64,000 nt of DNA from Rhodanobacter sp. AS-Z3 (GTDB taxonomy: Bacteria > Pseudomonadota > Gammaproteobacteria > Xanthomonadales > Rhodanobacteraceae): positions 3,247,001 through 3,311,000 of the forward strand of contig NZ_CP119392.1 in NCBI RefSeq assembly GCF_029224025.1, in the 5' to 3' direction. The stretch's first letter is position 1, and the number at the start of each line of letters is the position of its first letter. The position numbers and the translations under genes are program-made. Shown piece by piece: positions 25,087 to 34,700 of the stretch. The notes under the pieces are model-generated. The model did no database searches, was not told the DNA's origin, and was given only the letters and a program-made list of their open reading frames with translations.

Positions 25087-26220
25087 TCAGCTCGGCAACA
25101 TGCGTTCGCAAATCGCCAGGTAAATCGCCGGCAACGCTTCCAGTTCAGCGAGCGCCACGCATTCGTCGAGCTGGTGAATGGTGGCGTTGACCGGCCCGAT
25201 CTCGACAACTTCGGCACCCAGCGGCGCGATGAAGCGGCCGTCCGAAGTACCCCCGCCGGTGCTCTGTTCGGGCTCGATGTCGCACAACTGGCGACATACC
25301 GCTACCACCGCCTCGCGCAACTGGCCACCGGGTGGCGTCAGGAACGGCTCACCGGATAGTTGCCAGTCGACCTGAACATCCAACCCGTGGCGATGCAGGA
25401 TCGCCTCACTGCGCGCGCGCAGATCAGCCGCGCGACTGGCCGTGCTGTAGCGAAAATTGAACAGCGCCTGCAGCGTGCCGGGGATGACGTTGTTCGCACC
25501 GGTGCCGGCGTTGATGTTGGAGATCTGCATCGAGGTCGGCGGAAAATCCTGATTGCCCTCGTCCCAGTTTTCGGCAGCCAGCTCGGCCAGCGCCGGCGCA
25601 AACGCATGGATCGGATTGAGCGCTTTCTCGGGATACGCCACATGGCCCTGCACACCGCGCACCGTCAACGTGGCCGACAGCGACCCACGTCGCCCCACGC
25701 GAATCAGGTCACCCAACCGCGCCTTGGCGGAAGGTTCACCCACCACGCACCAGTCGATCTGCTCGCCGCGCTCACGAAAATGCTCGGCCACCTTGCGCAC
25801 GCCATCAATGGCCACGCCTTCCTCATCGGCAGTGAGCAGCAAGCCGACCCGGCCGGAATGCTCCGGATGCTCGGCAACGAACTGCTCCAGCGCCACCACC
25901 ATCGCGGCTACCGAGCCCTTCATATCGGCGGCGCCACGGCCGTATAGATGGCCATCGCGTACTGTTGGCTCAAACGGCGGGCTGACCCAGGAACCTTCCG
26001 GACCGCTCGGTACCACGTCGGTATGACCGAGAAACATCAGCGTGGGCCCGGCGGCGCCGTGGGTGACCCACAGGTTGTCCACCACGCCGTAGCGCAGATG
26101 CGTCACGGCAAAACCCGCACGCGCCATCCGCGCAGCGATGAGGGGCAGACAACCGGCATCCTCCGGCGTTACCGAACGGCGACGGATCAGCTCACAGGTC
26201 AGATCGAAAACAGCAGACAT
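25087..26220 (-). CDS. dapE: Succinyl-diaminopimelate desuccinylase DapE
   Basis: DapE hydrolyses N-succinyl-LL-2,6-diaminopimelate to LL-DAP and succinate in lysine and peptidoglycan precursor synthesis, with two zinc ions. The protein is 377 residues, standard length. Motifs are [14 protein letters not shown] (first metal His and Asp), [13 protein letters not shown] (bridging Asp), LLTADEEG (catalytic Glu and ligand), and [11 protein letters not shown] before a C-terminal ligand region. It is the last gene of the dapD, YffB/ArsC-like, VIT1, dapE series on the minus strand, 69 bp behind the VIT1 gene. Confidence 0.96.
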   Translation of the reverse strand: MSAVFDLTCELIRRRSVTPEDAGCLPLIAARMARAGFAVTHLRYGVVDNLWVTHGAAGPTLMFLGHTDVVPSGPEGSWVSPPFEPTVRDGHLYGRGAADMKGSVAAMVVALEQFVAEHPEHSGRVGLLLTADEEGVAIDGVRKVAEHFRERGEQIDWCVVGEPSAKARLGDLIRVGRRGSLSATLTVRGVQGHVAYPEKALNPIHAFAPALAELAAENWDEGNQDFPPTSMQISNINAGTGANNVIPGTLQALFNFRYSTASRAADLRARSEAILHRHGLDVQVDWQLSGEPFLTPPGGQLREAVVAVCRQLCDIEPEQSTGGGTSDGRFIAPLGAEVVEIGPVNATIHQLDECVALAELEALPAIYLAICERMLPS

Positions 26221-26289
26221 GGCGGCTCACAGGGCGCAGGGTTTGGTCAGAACATCGAGCATACCAAGGGATGCCCATGGGCCCGCAGA

Positions 26290-27354
26290 TCAACCCACCA
26301 ACACGGTACCCAACAGATGGCCCACGGCATAGGTGATTGCTGCTGCTGCCGCCGTAATACCGAACTGGCGGGCGATCGAAAACAGCATGCTGCGGCCGGT
26401 GAACAACGAGGTGCCGATGCCGATCAAGGCCAGACCCGCGGCGGTAGTGCATCCACTGACGATCAGCGCCGTACTGCCACCGACGAAGAAATACGGCGCC
26501 ACCGGAAACATCGCACCGCAGGCAAACAGGCAGAACGAAGAGATTGCCGCACCCCAGGCCGAACCGCCCAGTTCGCCGGGGTCCACACCAAGATCCTCGC
26601 GCACCATCATGTCCAGTGCGGCACGGGGCGTCTCGGCGATGTGCTCGGCGAGATGTTCGGCGGCGGCCCGCTCCAGTCCCTTGTCGCGATAGATGCCGGC
26701 GATATGCTCACGTCCGTCGTCCGGTGACACCGCCAGGCGTTCGGCGCGTTCGGTGATCTGCGCCTGATAGAACTCGCGCGAACTGTTCACCGACAGCCAC
26801 TCACCCAGCGCCATTGAGCAGGCGCCAGCGACCAGACCGGCCAGACCCGCCAGCAGGATGGCGCGATCACCGGTGGCCGCGCCGGCCATGCCCATCACCA
26901 GACTGACGTTGGACACCAGCCCGTCATTCGCGCCCAGCACCGCGGCGCGCAAGGTATTGCCACTTTGCGTGCGATGCCGGTGATCGCGCTGGTCTGCCTC
27001 ATGGGGTGCAATAAAATGATCACGATGACCGCTGCGGTCGACCGGGGTGGCTGCGTGGTCGGCGTGTTCCATACGCACCACCGTTGGCATCACGAATTCC
27101 GTACCAAAATGCCTGGCAAACCAGCCCAGCGCACGCACCCGCAAACCGATGCGCGATATCGGCACGGGCACCCCCATCTCGCGCAGACGAGCTTCCCAGA
27201 ACTGGGCGTTGAGCTGTTCGCCTTGCGCGATACGCCAATAGACCTGGCCTAGCCGGGCATCGGTAGCCAGATCGGCCAGGCGTGCATACAGCGCGGCATT
27301 GTCGCGTTCGATGCGCAGGTTGTTGCAGAAGCGGCGGGCACGATGACGGGTCAT
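26290..27354 (-). CDS. VIT1/CCC1-family transporter with N-terminal ferritin-like domain
   Basis: A 354-residue inner-membrane protein. Residues 1-65 (LRIERDNAALYARLADLATD, then IAQGEQLNAQFWEARLREMG) resemble a ferritin-like/rubrerythrin module, but the usual ExxH ligand reads EQLN. A His/Asp-rich linker (EHADHAATPVDRSGHRDH) follows. The VIT domain begins with LRAAVLGANDGLVSNVSLVMGMAGA, then LGEWLSVNSSREFYQAQI and three further helices. VIT1/CCC1 proteins move Fe2+ or Mn2+ out of the cytoplasm. It starts 1 bp after the ArsC-like stop, so the genes are cotranscribed. Confidence 0.9.
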   Translation of the reverse strand: MTRHRARRFCNNLRIERDNAALYARLADLATDARLGQVYWRIAQGEQLNAQFWEARLREMGVPVPISRIGLRVRALGWFARHFGTEFVMPTVVRMEHADHAATPVDRSGHRDHFIAPHEADQRDHRHRTQSGNTLRAAVLGANDGLVSNVSLVMGMAGAATGDRAILLAGLAGLVAGACSMALGEWLSVNSSREFYQAQITERAERLAVSPDDGREHIAGIYRDKGLERAAAEHLAEHIAETPRAALDMMVREDLGVDPGELGGSAWGAAISSFCLFACGAMFPVAPYFFVGGSTALIVSGCTTAAGLALIGIGTSLFTGRSMLFSIARQFGITAAAAAITYAVGHLLGTVLVG

Positions 27355-27355
27355 T

Positions 27356-27712
27356 TCAACGCCCGAAGATTTTCTTGAAGCCGTTGTCAGTGAAACCGAC
27401 GCTCACCGAGCCATCGGCCAGCACCACGACCGGGCGACGAATCAACGCGGGATATTCCTTCAGCAACAAGGTCCACTCCGGGTCGCTGCCCGGGTTCTTG
27501 CGCTGCGGCAGCAGGTTGCGCCAGGTGGTTGAAGATTTATTGACCAGCTTTTCCCAGCCACCCAATGCCGCTGCCCACGCTTTCAGGGTTGCCGCCGGCA
27601 CCGGATTGGCGCGGTAATCAACAAACTCATGTGCAACCTCGAAACGTGCCAACCAGTTGCGCGCCTTGCGACAGGTATCGCAGTTGGGCAGCCCATACAG
27701 CTTCGCGCTCAT
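27356..27712 (-). CDS. ArsC/Spx-family reductase, YffB-like
   Basis: A 118-residue thioredoxin-fold protein with the active-site segment [14 protein letters not shown] (CxxC at about residues 10-13) and the [10 protein letters not shown] motif near the C-terminus. It belongs to the ArsC/Spx/YffB family of glutathione-dependent reductases. YffB also lies next to dapE in E. coli, and here it sits between dapD and dapE. True arsenate reductase activity is unproven for this branch. The start overlaps the dapD stop by 4 bp. Confidence 0.9.
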   Translation of the reverse strand: MSAKLYGLPNCDTCRKARNWLARFEVAHEFVDYRANPVPAATLKAWAAALGGWEKLVNKSSTTWRNLLPQRKNPGSDPEWTLLLKEYPALIRRPVVVLADGSVSVGFTDNGFKKIFGR

Positions 27713-28545
27713 TCGCCACTCCGCAGCAGTTCGTTGATGCTGGTCTTGCTGCGCGTCTGCGCATCAACCTGCTTGACGATGATCGCCGCATACAGGCTGT
27801 GGCTGCCGTCCTTTGCCGGCAGGTTGCCAGCTACCACCACGCTGCCGGACGGCACACGGCCATAGCTGACTTCACCGGTAGCTCGGTTGTAAATGCGCGT
27901 GGACTGGCCAAGGAATACGCCCATGCCGATCACGCTGCCGCGTTCCACCACCACGCCCTCGACCACTTCGGAGCGTGCGCCGACGAAGCAGTTGTCCTCG
28001 ATGATGGTGGGATTGGCCTGCAACGGTTCCAGCACGCCACCGATGCCGACGCCGCCGGAAAGGTGCACGCCCGCGCCGATCTGCGCGCACGAGCCCACCG
28101 TGGCCCAGGTGTCGATCATGCTGCCGGCACCGACGAAGGCACCGATGTTGACGTAGCTGGGCATCAACACCGCGTCTTTCGCGATGTGTGCGCCGCGACG
28201 CACCAGCGCACCCGGCACCACGCGTGCGCCAAGCTGCTGCAGTTCGGCGTCATTTCCATGCGCGAAACGCAGTGGCACCTTGTCGAATGCCTGCGCTGAC
28301 CCGCCATCAACCACGCGGTTGTCGTTGATGCGGAAATACAGCAGCACGGCTTTCTTGATCCACTGATTTACCGTCCAGCCACCGTTGCCGTCCGGCTCGG
28401 CGACACGACGCTGCCCCGATTCAAGCAGATCAAGCACCTGACCGATGGCTGGCCGCAACTGGGTTTCGATTTCAGTCTGGGACAACGCACTGCGGCGTTC
28501 GAAGGCATCGTCAATCAGGGTTTCGATGGATTGCATGGTATTCAT
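27709..28545 (-). CDS. dapD: Tetrahydrodipicolinate N-succinyltransferase DapD
   Basis: DapD transfers succinyl from succinyl-CoA to tetrahydrodipicolinate, the step before DapC and DapE in the succinylase branch of lysine synthesis. The protein is 278 residues, typical length. An N-terminal helical domain precedes a left-handed beta-helix with hexapeptide repeats ([49 protein letters not shown]). ATG at 28545 or 28536 could be used. dapE lies three genes downstream on the same strand, so the pathway steps are linked in one operon. Confidence 0.96.
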   Translation of the reverse strand: MNTMQSIETLIDDAFERRSALSQTEIETQLRPAIGQVLDLLESGQRRVAEPDGNGGWTVNQWIKKAVLLYFRINDNRVVDGGSAQAFDKVPLRFAHGNDAELQQLGARVVPGALVRRGAHIAKDAVLMPSYVNIGAFVGAGSMIDTWATVGSCAQIGAGVHLSGGVGIGGVLEPLQANPTIIEDNCFVGARSEVVEGVVVERGSVIGMGVFLGQSTRIYNRATGEVSYGRVPSGSVVVAGNLPAKDGSHSLYAAIIVKQVDAQTRSKTSINELLRSGE

Positions 28546-28684
28546 TCGATGATCATGGTGAAGGGGGAGCCGGATGCGGCTCGCGATAGAGCGTACAGTC
28601 TGGACGTCCGGAACCTGTGCCGGGATTCATCAATACTTAACCGCAACACGCCCATTGTTTCACAGCCTTGAGGAGGATTCGGCA

Positions 28685-29239
28685 ATGAACCAGATCAAGA
28701 TTGGCGTAATGGTCGGAAGCCTGCGCATGGATTCGTTCAATCGGCGGCTGGCCCGTGCCGTGGAACGGCTGGCACCGACAGACCTAGCGTTCCGGCATAT
28801 CCAGATCAGCGACCTGCCGCTGTACTCGCAGGACTTCGATGCCGCTTACCCCGCAGCCGCCACCCGACTGAAGAAGGACATCGAGTCCGTCGACGCGCTG
28901 CTGTTCGCCACGCCTGAATACAACCGGTCAATTCCCGGCGTACTGAAGAACGCCATCGACATTGCTTCGCGCCCATGGGGAACCAACTCGTTCGCCGGCA
29001 AGCCTGCTGCGGTCATCGGCACCTCGATCGGCGCCAACGGTACCGCCATGGCGCAACAGCACCTGCGCAACGTGCTGGCCTATCTGGACATGCCGGTACT
29101 GGCACAGCCTGAAGTGTTCCTGCACTTCAAAGACAATATCATCACCGAAGACGGCAGCATCAGTAGCGACGGCACGAGGAAATTCCTGCAAGGTTTTGTT
29201 GACGACTATGTCGCTTGGGTCAGGCGATTTGCAGGCTGA
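28685..29239 (+). CDS. NADPH-dependent FMN reductase
   Basis: A 184-residue flavodoxin-like flavin reductase. The FMN-phosphate loop is GSLRMDSFNRRLARAV near residue 10, followed by LYSQDFDA, ATPEYNRSIPGVLKNAIDIASR and GKPAAVIGTSIGANG. It is similar to chromate/quinone reductases (ChrR/YieF type) but could reduce other flavin acceptors. GAGGAGG about 8 bases before ATG 28685 fixes the start. It diverges from dapD. A 42-codon frame starts on its stop codon (TGATG). Confidence 0.93.
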   Translation: MNQIKIGVMVGSLRMDSFNRRLARAVERLAPTDLAFRHIQISDLPLYSQDFDAAYPAAATRLKKDIESVDALLFATPEYNRSIPGVLKNAIDIASRPWGTNSFAGKPAAVIGTSIGANGTAMAQQHLRNVLAYLDMPVLAQPEVFLHFKDNIITEDGSISSDGTRKFLQGFVDDYVAWVRRFAG

Positions 29240-29367
29240 TGGCGAGCTACGCTGATGAGCTTGTCCGCGCCCGCCTTGACCGCACCGTGCAGCAGAGTCG
29301 GATGATCGAAATTTTCGAGATCCGCAATGATGGTTCAGCGGCGTTGATGCCACAGCCTCTGCGGTGA
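29239..29367 (+). CDS. Candidate 42-aa protein coupled to the FMN reductase
   Basis: An ATG at 29239 overlaps the preceding TGA (TGATG). It opens a 42-codon frame, MASYADELVRARLDRTVQQ..., helical and charged. No ribosome-binding sequence, domain or homology is apparent, so translation is possible but unproven. The remaining 29368-29551 DNA holds only the hairpin listed separately. Confidence 0.25.
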   Translation: MASYADELVRARLDRTVQQSRMIEIFEIRNDGSAALMPQPLR

Positions 29368-29401
29368 AGTGGTGGCAACACCGTTCTACCGATGGACTGA
29401 T

Positions 29402-29423
29402 TCGCATGCCTTCTCGCATGCGA
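29402..29423. repeat. Perfect 8-bp inverted repeat upstream of tssA
   Basis: TCGCATGC (29402-29409) and GCATGCGA (29416-29423) flank CTTCTC. It is either a weak terminator for the FMN reductase or an operator upstream of tssA. Confidence 0.45.
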
Positions 29424-29551
29424 CCTCCCGTCCCGCAGAAGCGAGACCCTGAAACGCTGTCAGCAAGGCCGGCGAGACCCTCTTGCCGGCTGGCGCTGCC
29501 CGAAGAATGCGTGATAATGGACTGATCCCACCTGAAAGGCGGTGCAAGCCC

Positions 29552-30601
29552 ATGACGCAATATGATCTTGAGTCCTTGTTGGCACCGATCGGGGATGCGT
29601 CCCCATCGGGTGATGATCTTGAATACGATCCCGAGTTCATGGCGCTGGAGCGCGCCGCCGCGCCCAAGGCGGAACGCGCGATTGGTGACAACGTCAAGGC
29701 GGCCGAGGAACCCGACTGGGACAAGGTTGTCGAATTGGCCGAAGCCGTACTTCGACGCTCGAAGGATCTGCGCGCCGCCGTCCATCTCACCACCGCATGG
29801 ATGCGCACCTCCGGCATGCCCGGCTGGAGCGCCGGACTGAGTCTGATCCGCGGTCTGCTGGAACATTTTTGGGACACCGTTTATCCGCAACTGGATGCGG
29901 ATGACGACGATGACCCGACCATGCGGGTCAATTCCATTGTGCCGTTGGGCGATCTGCAAGGTGTGCTGCGCTACTTCCGCACTACACCGTTCGTGCAGTC
30001 GCCACGCCTGGGCCGATACGACCTGCGTAGTCTGCGTATCGCCAACGGCACGCTGAAAATCACCTCGACGGACGGTGAGTCGGAAGCCACGCTGACCGAA
30101 ATCGAGGCATGCTGTCTGGACTGCAATGAAGATGATCTGGCTGCCGTTACTGCAGCAATCACCCAGTCACTGGAAAGCGCCAAGGCCATCGACGGAATTT
30201 TCAACGAGCGGCTCGGTACAGCCGGCCCCGACCTCAAGAATCTGCTGGGCGATATCTACGAGCTGAAGAAGTTTTTGGAACCCCAACTCGCGCGTCGACG
30301 ACCGCAGGAAGGCGGCGCAGATGAGGCTGGTGCCGGCGGGCTTGAAGCGGCCAGCAGTGGTGGGGCTGCAGGTGGTGCTGCACGTGCTTCGAACGGCGCC
30401 ATCGCCGGGCCGCAGGATGTCATGCGGCGGCTGGATGAGTTGTGCGAATACTACAGTCGCAACGAGCCATCGAGCCCGGTACCCATGCTGCTGCGCCGCG
30501 CGCAGCGGCTGGTCGGCATGGATTTCATGGACTTGTTGAAAGATCTGGCGCCAGGCGGCATTTCCGAACTGCGGGTGGTTTCAGGCACGCCAGACGAGTA
30601 A
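29552..30601 (+). CDS. tssA: Type VI secretion protein TssA (ImpA-like)
   Basis: TssA caps the distal sheath end or baseplate during type VI assembly. The protein is 349 residues. The ImpA_N domain (about 1-120) reads ESLLAPIGDASPSGDDLEYDPEF and WDTVYPQLDADDDDDPTMR, and the C-terminal part ends with the conserved ANEP-type motif seen here as YYSRNEPSSPVPMLLRRAQRL, then DFMDLLKDL. A Gly/Ala-rich stretch (about 260-300) connects the halves. The start at 29552 follows AAGGCGGTG. It is the only plus-strand T6SS gene here and is about 15 kb from the rest of the cluster. Confidence 0.94.
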   Translation: MTQYDLESLLAPIGDASPSGDDLEYDPEFMALERAAAPKAERAIGDNVKAAEEPDWDKVVELAEAVLRRSKDLRAAVHLTTAWMRTSGMPGWSAGLSLIRGLLEHFWDTVYPQLDADDDDDPTMRVNSIVPLGDLQGVLRYFRTTPFVQSPRLGRYDLRSLRIANGTLKITSTDGESEATLTEIEACCLDCNEDDLAAVTAAITQSLESAKAIDGIFNERLGTAGPDLKNLLGDIYELKKFLEPQLARRRPQEGGADEAGAGGLEAASSGGAAGGAARASNGAIAGPQDVMRRLDELCEYYSRNEPSSPVPMLLRRAQRLVGMDFMDLLKDLAPGGISELRVVSGTPDE

Positions 30602-30603
30602 CG

Positions 30604-30634
30604 CCTTGCAGGGCAGTCAACGGCAGCTGCAAGG
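30604..30634. terminator. Hairpin between convergent tssA and secreted-protein gene
   Basis: CCTTGCAG (30604-30611) and CTGCAAGG (30627-30634) are perfect 8-bp arms with a 15-nt loop, filling the gap between the converging stops. A bidirectional terminator is likely, although no strong T-run follows. Confidence 0.45.
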
Positions 30635-31747
30635 TCAGTAAACACCCTTGCAGCTGCCGGCGCCGGCACGCACGAACAGTTGCCGTACCGAAGGGTCCCA
30701 GCTGAGCGTCAGCCCGCCGGGCAGTCCGGCCGTGATACCTGCCGACGCGATCTGGCTGATCGGTCCCACCGATGCCTTGTGCCCATCAGCGAACGTGACA
30801 CCTGCACTGATCGTGTAGCGCACCGGATCAGCGCAGGCACCCGTATCCACTGCTTTGGACACCGTATTGGCACCGGCGAAATCCGGCATGGTTCCGGCGA
30901 TGGCCGGGCCAGCTTGCTCACTGCCATCACCAGCCCGACAGGTGGTAGTCAGCGCATAACTCACCGAAAGTTTCTCCGGCGCGGCCACCTGCACCACAGC
31001 TACCGCCTCCGGTTGCGCGCCGCAGCCGAGCAGGAAAGCCTTGTGTTTGGGCACCACATGAAGCACGTAACCACCCGGTGAGAGCTGGCCGCCAGCAGCC
31101 AGCTCCAGTTCAATGCGGTTGGGCGACGCGCCGGCAAGGGTCGGCTGCAGGGCCTGCAGCTTCCCCGCCGCATCGGTGGCAGTCACCGTCGGGTTTTCGC
31201 ACTGCGCATCAAACAAATTGGCACCCACCAGCGCAAAACTGATTTTCTGTCCGCTGTTGCGCAAGACAAACAGTGGTCGATGATCGGCCGTCTCGACGCC
31301 ATCAATCACTGGCGGCAACTTCGCCGCGCCCGAGACACCCGCAATCTGACTGACCGAAACTGCGAGGGCATCGGCCATGGCAGTCGTGTCCGCATCGAAG
31401 CAGCCTTTGCTGGCAGCCAAAAATGCCTGTACTCGCTGCACTGCTGCATGGGCACGATAGGCGCTGCTTTTCGGTTTGGCGTCGATGATGTCCAAAGGCT
31501 GGTCGGCATCCTTGCCCAGCGTCTTGCGCAATGCAGCCTCCATATCAGCAAGCTGCTTGCTGGTAGATGCCAGACTGGATTTCGGCAAACTGGCTGCACG
31601 CGCAGACAGGTCGTGCTGCGCCACGTCCAACTCGGACATCACCACCGCACCAGTGAGGCGCGGCGCGATCTGTCCATGGACCAGGCCGGACGACCCCGAC
31701 GCCAACAATCCGAGCAGGACCGCGACGCCGAGCCGTGGCATGCTCAT
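30635..31747 (-). CDS. Exported companion of the FHA-like exoprotein, unknown
   Basis: A 370-residue protein with a signal peptide (about residues 1-25, ending VHGQI). No known domain is recognised. The C-terminal half contains Cys and beta-rich stretches (LFVLRNSGQKISFALVGANLF, VTATDAAGKLQALQPTLAG, YALTTTCRAGDGS, FADGHKASVGPISQIA), suggesting an Ig-like or jelly-roll exported fold. It overlaps the giant exoprotein stop by 4 bp (31744-31747) and so is translated with it. A role in anchoring, processing or adhesion of the exoprotein is inferred from position only. Confidence 0.75.
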   Translation of the reverse strand: MSMPRLGVAVLLGLLASGSSGLVHGQIAPRLTGAVVMSELDVAQHDLSARAASLPKSSLASTSKQLADMEAALRKTLGKDADQPLDIIDAKPKSSAYRAHAAVQRVQAFLAASKGCFDADTTAMADALAVSVSQIAGVSGAAKLPPVIDGVETADHRPLFVLRNSGQKISFALVGANLFDAQCENPTVTATDAAGKLQALQPTLAGASPNRIELELAAGGQLSPGGYVLHVVPKHKAFLLGCGAQPEAVAVVQVAAPEKLSVSYALTTTCRAGDGSEQAGPAIAGTMPDFAGANTVSKAVDTGACADPVRYTISAGVTFADGHKASVGPISQIASAGITAGLPGGLTLSWDPSVRQLFVRAGAGSCKGVY

Positions 31748-34700
31748 CGGCGACCGTTCATCATAAGGCGCACCATGCCCACGGAGTCACCTTCCTGGCA
31801 GCCTTCCTGATCCGGCTGATCGGGATCGCAACCACTCTGCTGATCCGCCGGCAGACGCACGCCCGAGGGCACGATGCCATACGACCGGTAGTTCGCCGTA
31901 ATCACGCTTGGGTCGATATACGAATCACCGTGATTGCCGTTTTGCGCACTGCCTGCACCTTGGGCCGTGGGTACGTTGATGGCGAATCCGCCCACCAGCG
32001 GCAACTGCTTGTTGGCACTGTCGACTGCGTAGAAGTAAGCCGGCGGCATACCGACGTTGGCGATCGTCTGTACACCTGTACCGATGACATAGATCGCTGC
32101 TGAACCCTTGCCCATGCGTCCGGTTGCACCCCAGGTACCGGTGCCGTTGTATAGCGGCGTCGTACCCAACTGGAACAAATCACCGTTGGTCACCGACAGA
32201 TAGGACGTCGAGGTTCCGGCATTGACCGTGAATGTGCTGCCATCAACCGACGCCAGAGTCAGCGTCTTGTTGTTGGTCATGCTGAAACCGGCCGGCGACG
32301 CAAAGTTGCCAAGGGTGTCCACCATATTGTTGATGCGACCCGATGAGCTACCAAGCGTGGCCCCACCTGCGGCGCTGCCGCTCAACGTGGCCGCAGTGAT
32401 TACGCCACCCGTACCTTCAGTGATCGCACCAGCAGAGCTCAACTTCGTCTTGGTACCGTTCACGGCGCCGTTGATCGACAAATCGCCGGTCGTGGTCGTC
32501 AGCGCCGTACTCGCGCCACCGCTGATCGGACCACTCACCATCAGTGCCTGCGCATTGGTCAGTGCGAAGTTTGCCGCACTGAAGGTGCCCAGGGTGCCGA
32601 TGTGATTGGCGCCATTGAGCGCCGTCGCGCCGCTGGACTGACCCGTCAACGTGGTGGCGGTGATGCTACCGCTACCGCCTTCATTGATGGCCCCGGCGGA
32701 CTTCAGCGTTGTTATGGTTCCATTGACCGCACCGTTGATCGCCAGGTCCCCTGTAGTGGTGGTCAGATTCGTGCTGGCACCACCGTTGACAGAACCGGAG
32801 ACACCAAGCGCCTGTGCATTGGACAGTGCAAAGCCAGCTGCAGTGAAGTTCCCCAACGCACCGATCTTGTTTGCGCCACTCATTGTTGTGCTGCCGACCG
32901 AACTGCCGGTCAACGCGGTTGCAGTAATGATGCCGCCCGCACCTTCAGTGATGGCACCCGCCGAAGTTAGTGTCGTGGTCGTACCCGCCACCGCACCGTT
33001 GATCGCCAAGTCACCGGAAGTCGTCGTCAGTGCCGTACTGGCGCCGCCATTGACCGGCCCATTCACCGCCAACGCCTGTGCATTGGTCAACGCAAAGCCC
33101 GCCGCCGTGAAGTTGCCCAACGTGCCGATCTTGTTCGCACCGTTCAAGGTGGCGATACCGACCACGCTGCCAGTCAACGTAGCTGCCGTGATCACGCCCG
33201 AGGTCTGGTTGATGTTTCGACCGGCGTTGAGGCTCACCGTGTTACCCGTCAAGTTGCTGCTCAGGACCAGATCCGAGGCCGCACCAGTGGCTGTCAACGA
33301 GAGATTGCCAGCACCCCCGTTGGCCGAAGGCGCGTTGTTCACCGTCAGCGTCTGCGCATCGTTGAAGCTGAAATCACCGCCGGTGGTAAACGCGCCCAAA
33401 GCATCCACTTGGTTCGAGCGACCCAAAATGGTGCTGCCCGCCGAGCTACCAGTGAGTGTCCCTGCCGTTATAACGCCGCTTGCACCTTCGCTGATCGTGC
33501 CAGCCGAAGTCAGCGTCGTCGTCGTGCCGTTAACCGCACCATTAATCGCCAGGTCACCTGACGTCGTCGTCAGCGCCGTGCTGGCACCTCCGTTGACTGG
33601 CCCGTTCACCGCCAACGCCTGTGCATTAGTCAGCGCGAAGTTGGCTGCCGTGAAGCTACCCAACGTGCCAACCTTGTTCGCGCCGTTGAGCGTGGTGTTA
33701 CCCACCGAGTTACCCGTCAGCGTGCCTGCCGTGATGACTCCGCTGGCGCCTTCATTGATCGCGCCAGCAGAAGTCAGCGTGGTTGCCGTGCCGTTAACCG
33801 CGCCGTTGATCGCCAGGTCACCCACGGTCGTCGTCAGTGCCGTGCTGGCACCTCCGCTGACTGGCCCGCTCACCGCCAGTGCCTGCGCATTGGTCAGCGC
33901 AAAACCCGCTGCAGTGAAGCTGCCCAGCGTGGCAATCTTGTTCGCGCCGTTGAGCGTACTGGTGCCCACCGAGCTACCCGTCAACGTACCGGCCGTGATC
34001 ACTCCTCCGCTCTGGGTGATGGCACCACCGGAAGCCAACTCTGCCGCAGTGGCGTTGATGTTGTTGGCTAGTGCCAGATCGCTCGCCGAGGTCAGCGACA
34101 CATCGCCGCCCGCCAGGTCCGTTGTGATGTTCAACGCACCACTGCTGGTGATCAAGTTGATGGCGCCTGTACCACCGGTCGTCGCCAATGGGCCACTCAC
34201 AATCAGGGTCTGCGCATTGGTCAGCGCGAAGTTGGCTGACGTGAAGCTGCCCAACGTGCCCACTTTGTTCGCGCCGTTGAGCGCGGTGTTGCCCACCGAG
34301 CTACCCGTCAACGTGCTGGCCGTGATGCTGCCAGCCGCGCCCTCACTGATCGAGCCCGCCGAGATCAGCGTCGTCGTTGCGCCGGTGATCGTGCCGTTGA
34401 TGACCAAGTCACCAACAGTGGTCGTCAACTTCACACTGGGACCGCCATCGAGTGGCCCAACAACCGTCAACGTCTGACCATTGGTCAGGCTGAAATCGGA
34501 AGTGAATCCGCCCAAGTTCTTGATGTGATTGTTGCCATCAAGCGTGGTATTACCCACCGAGTTCCCGACCAACAGATCCGCCGTGATGTTGCCACCAGCA
34601 CCTTCAGTGATCGCCCCTGCCGAGGTTAGTGTGGTCGTGGTGCCGTTGACTGCCCCGTTGATCGCCAGGTCACCCCCCGTCGTCGTCAATGTCGTGCTGG

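Noticed and set aside
29240..29376. Ankyrin-like words (LLHGAVKAGADKLIS) in a minus-strand frame
   Set aside because: It covers only about 30 codons between stops, without start or ribosome-binding site.
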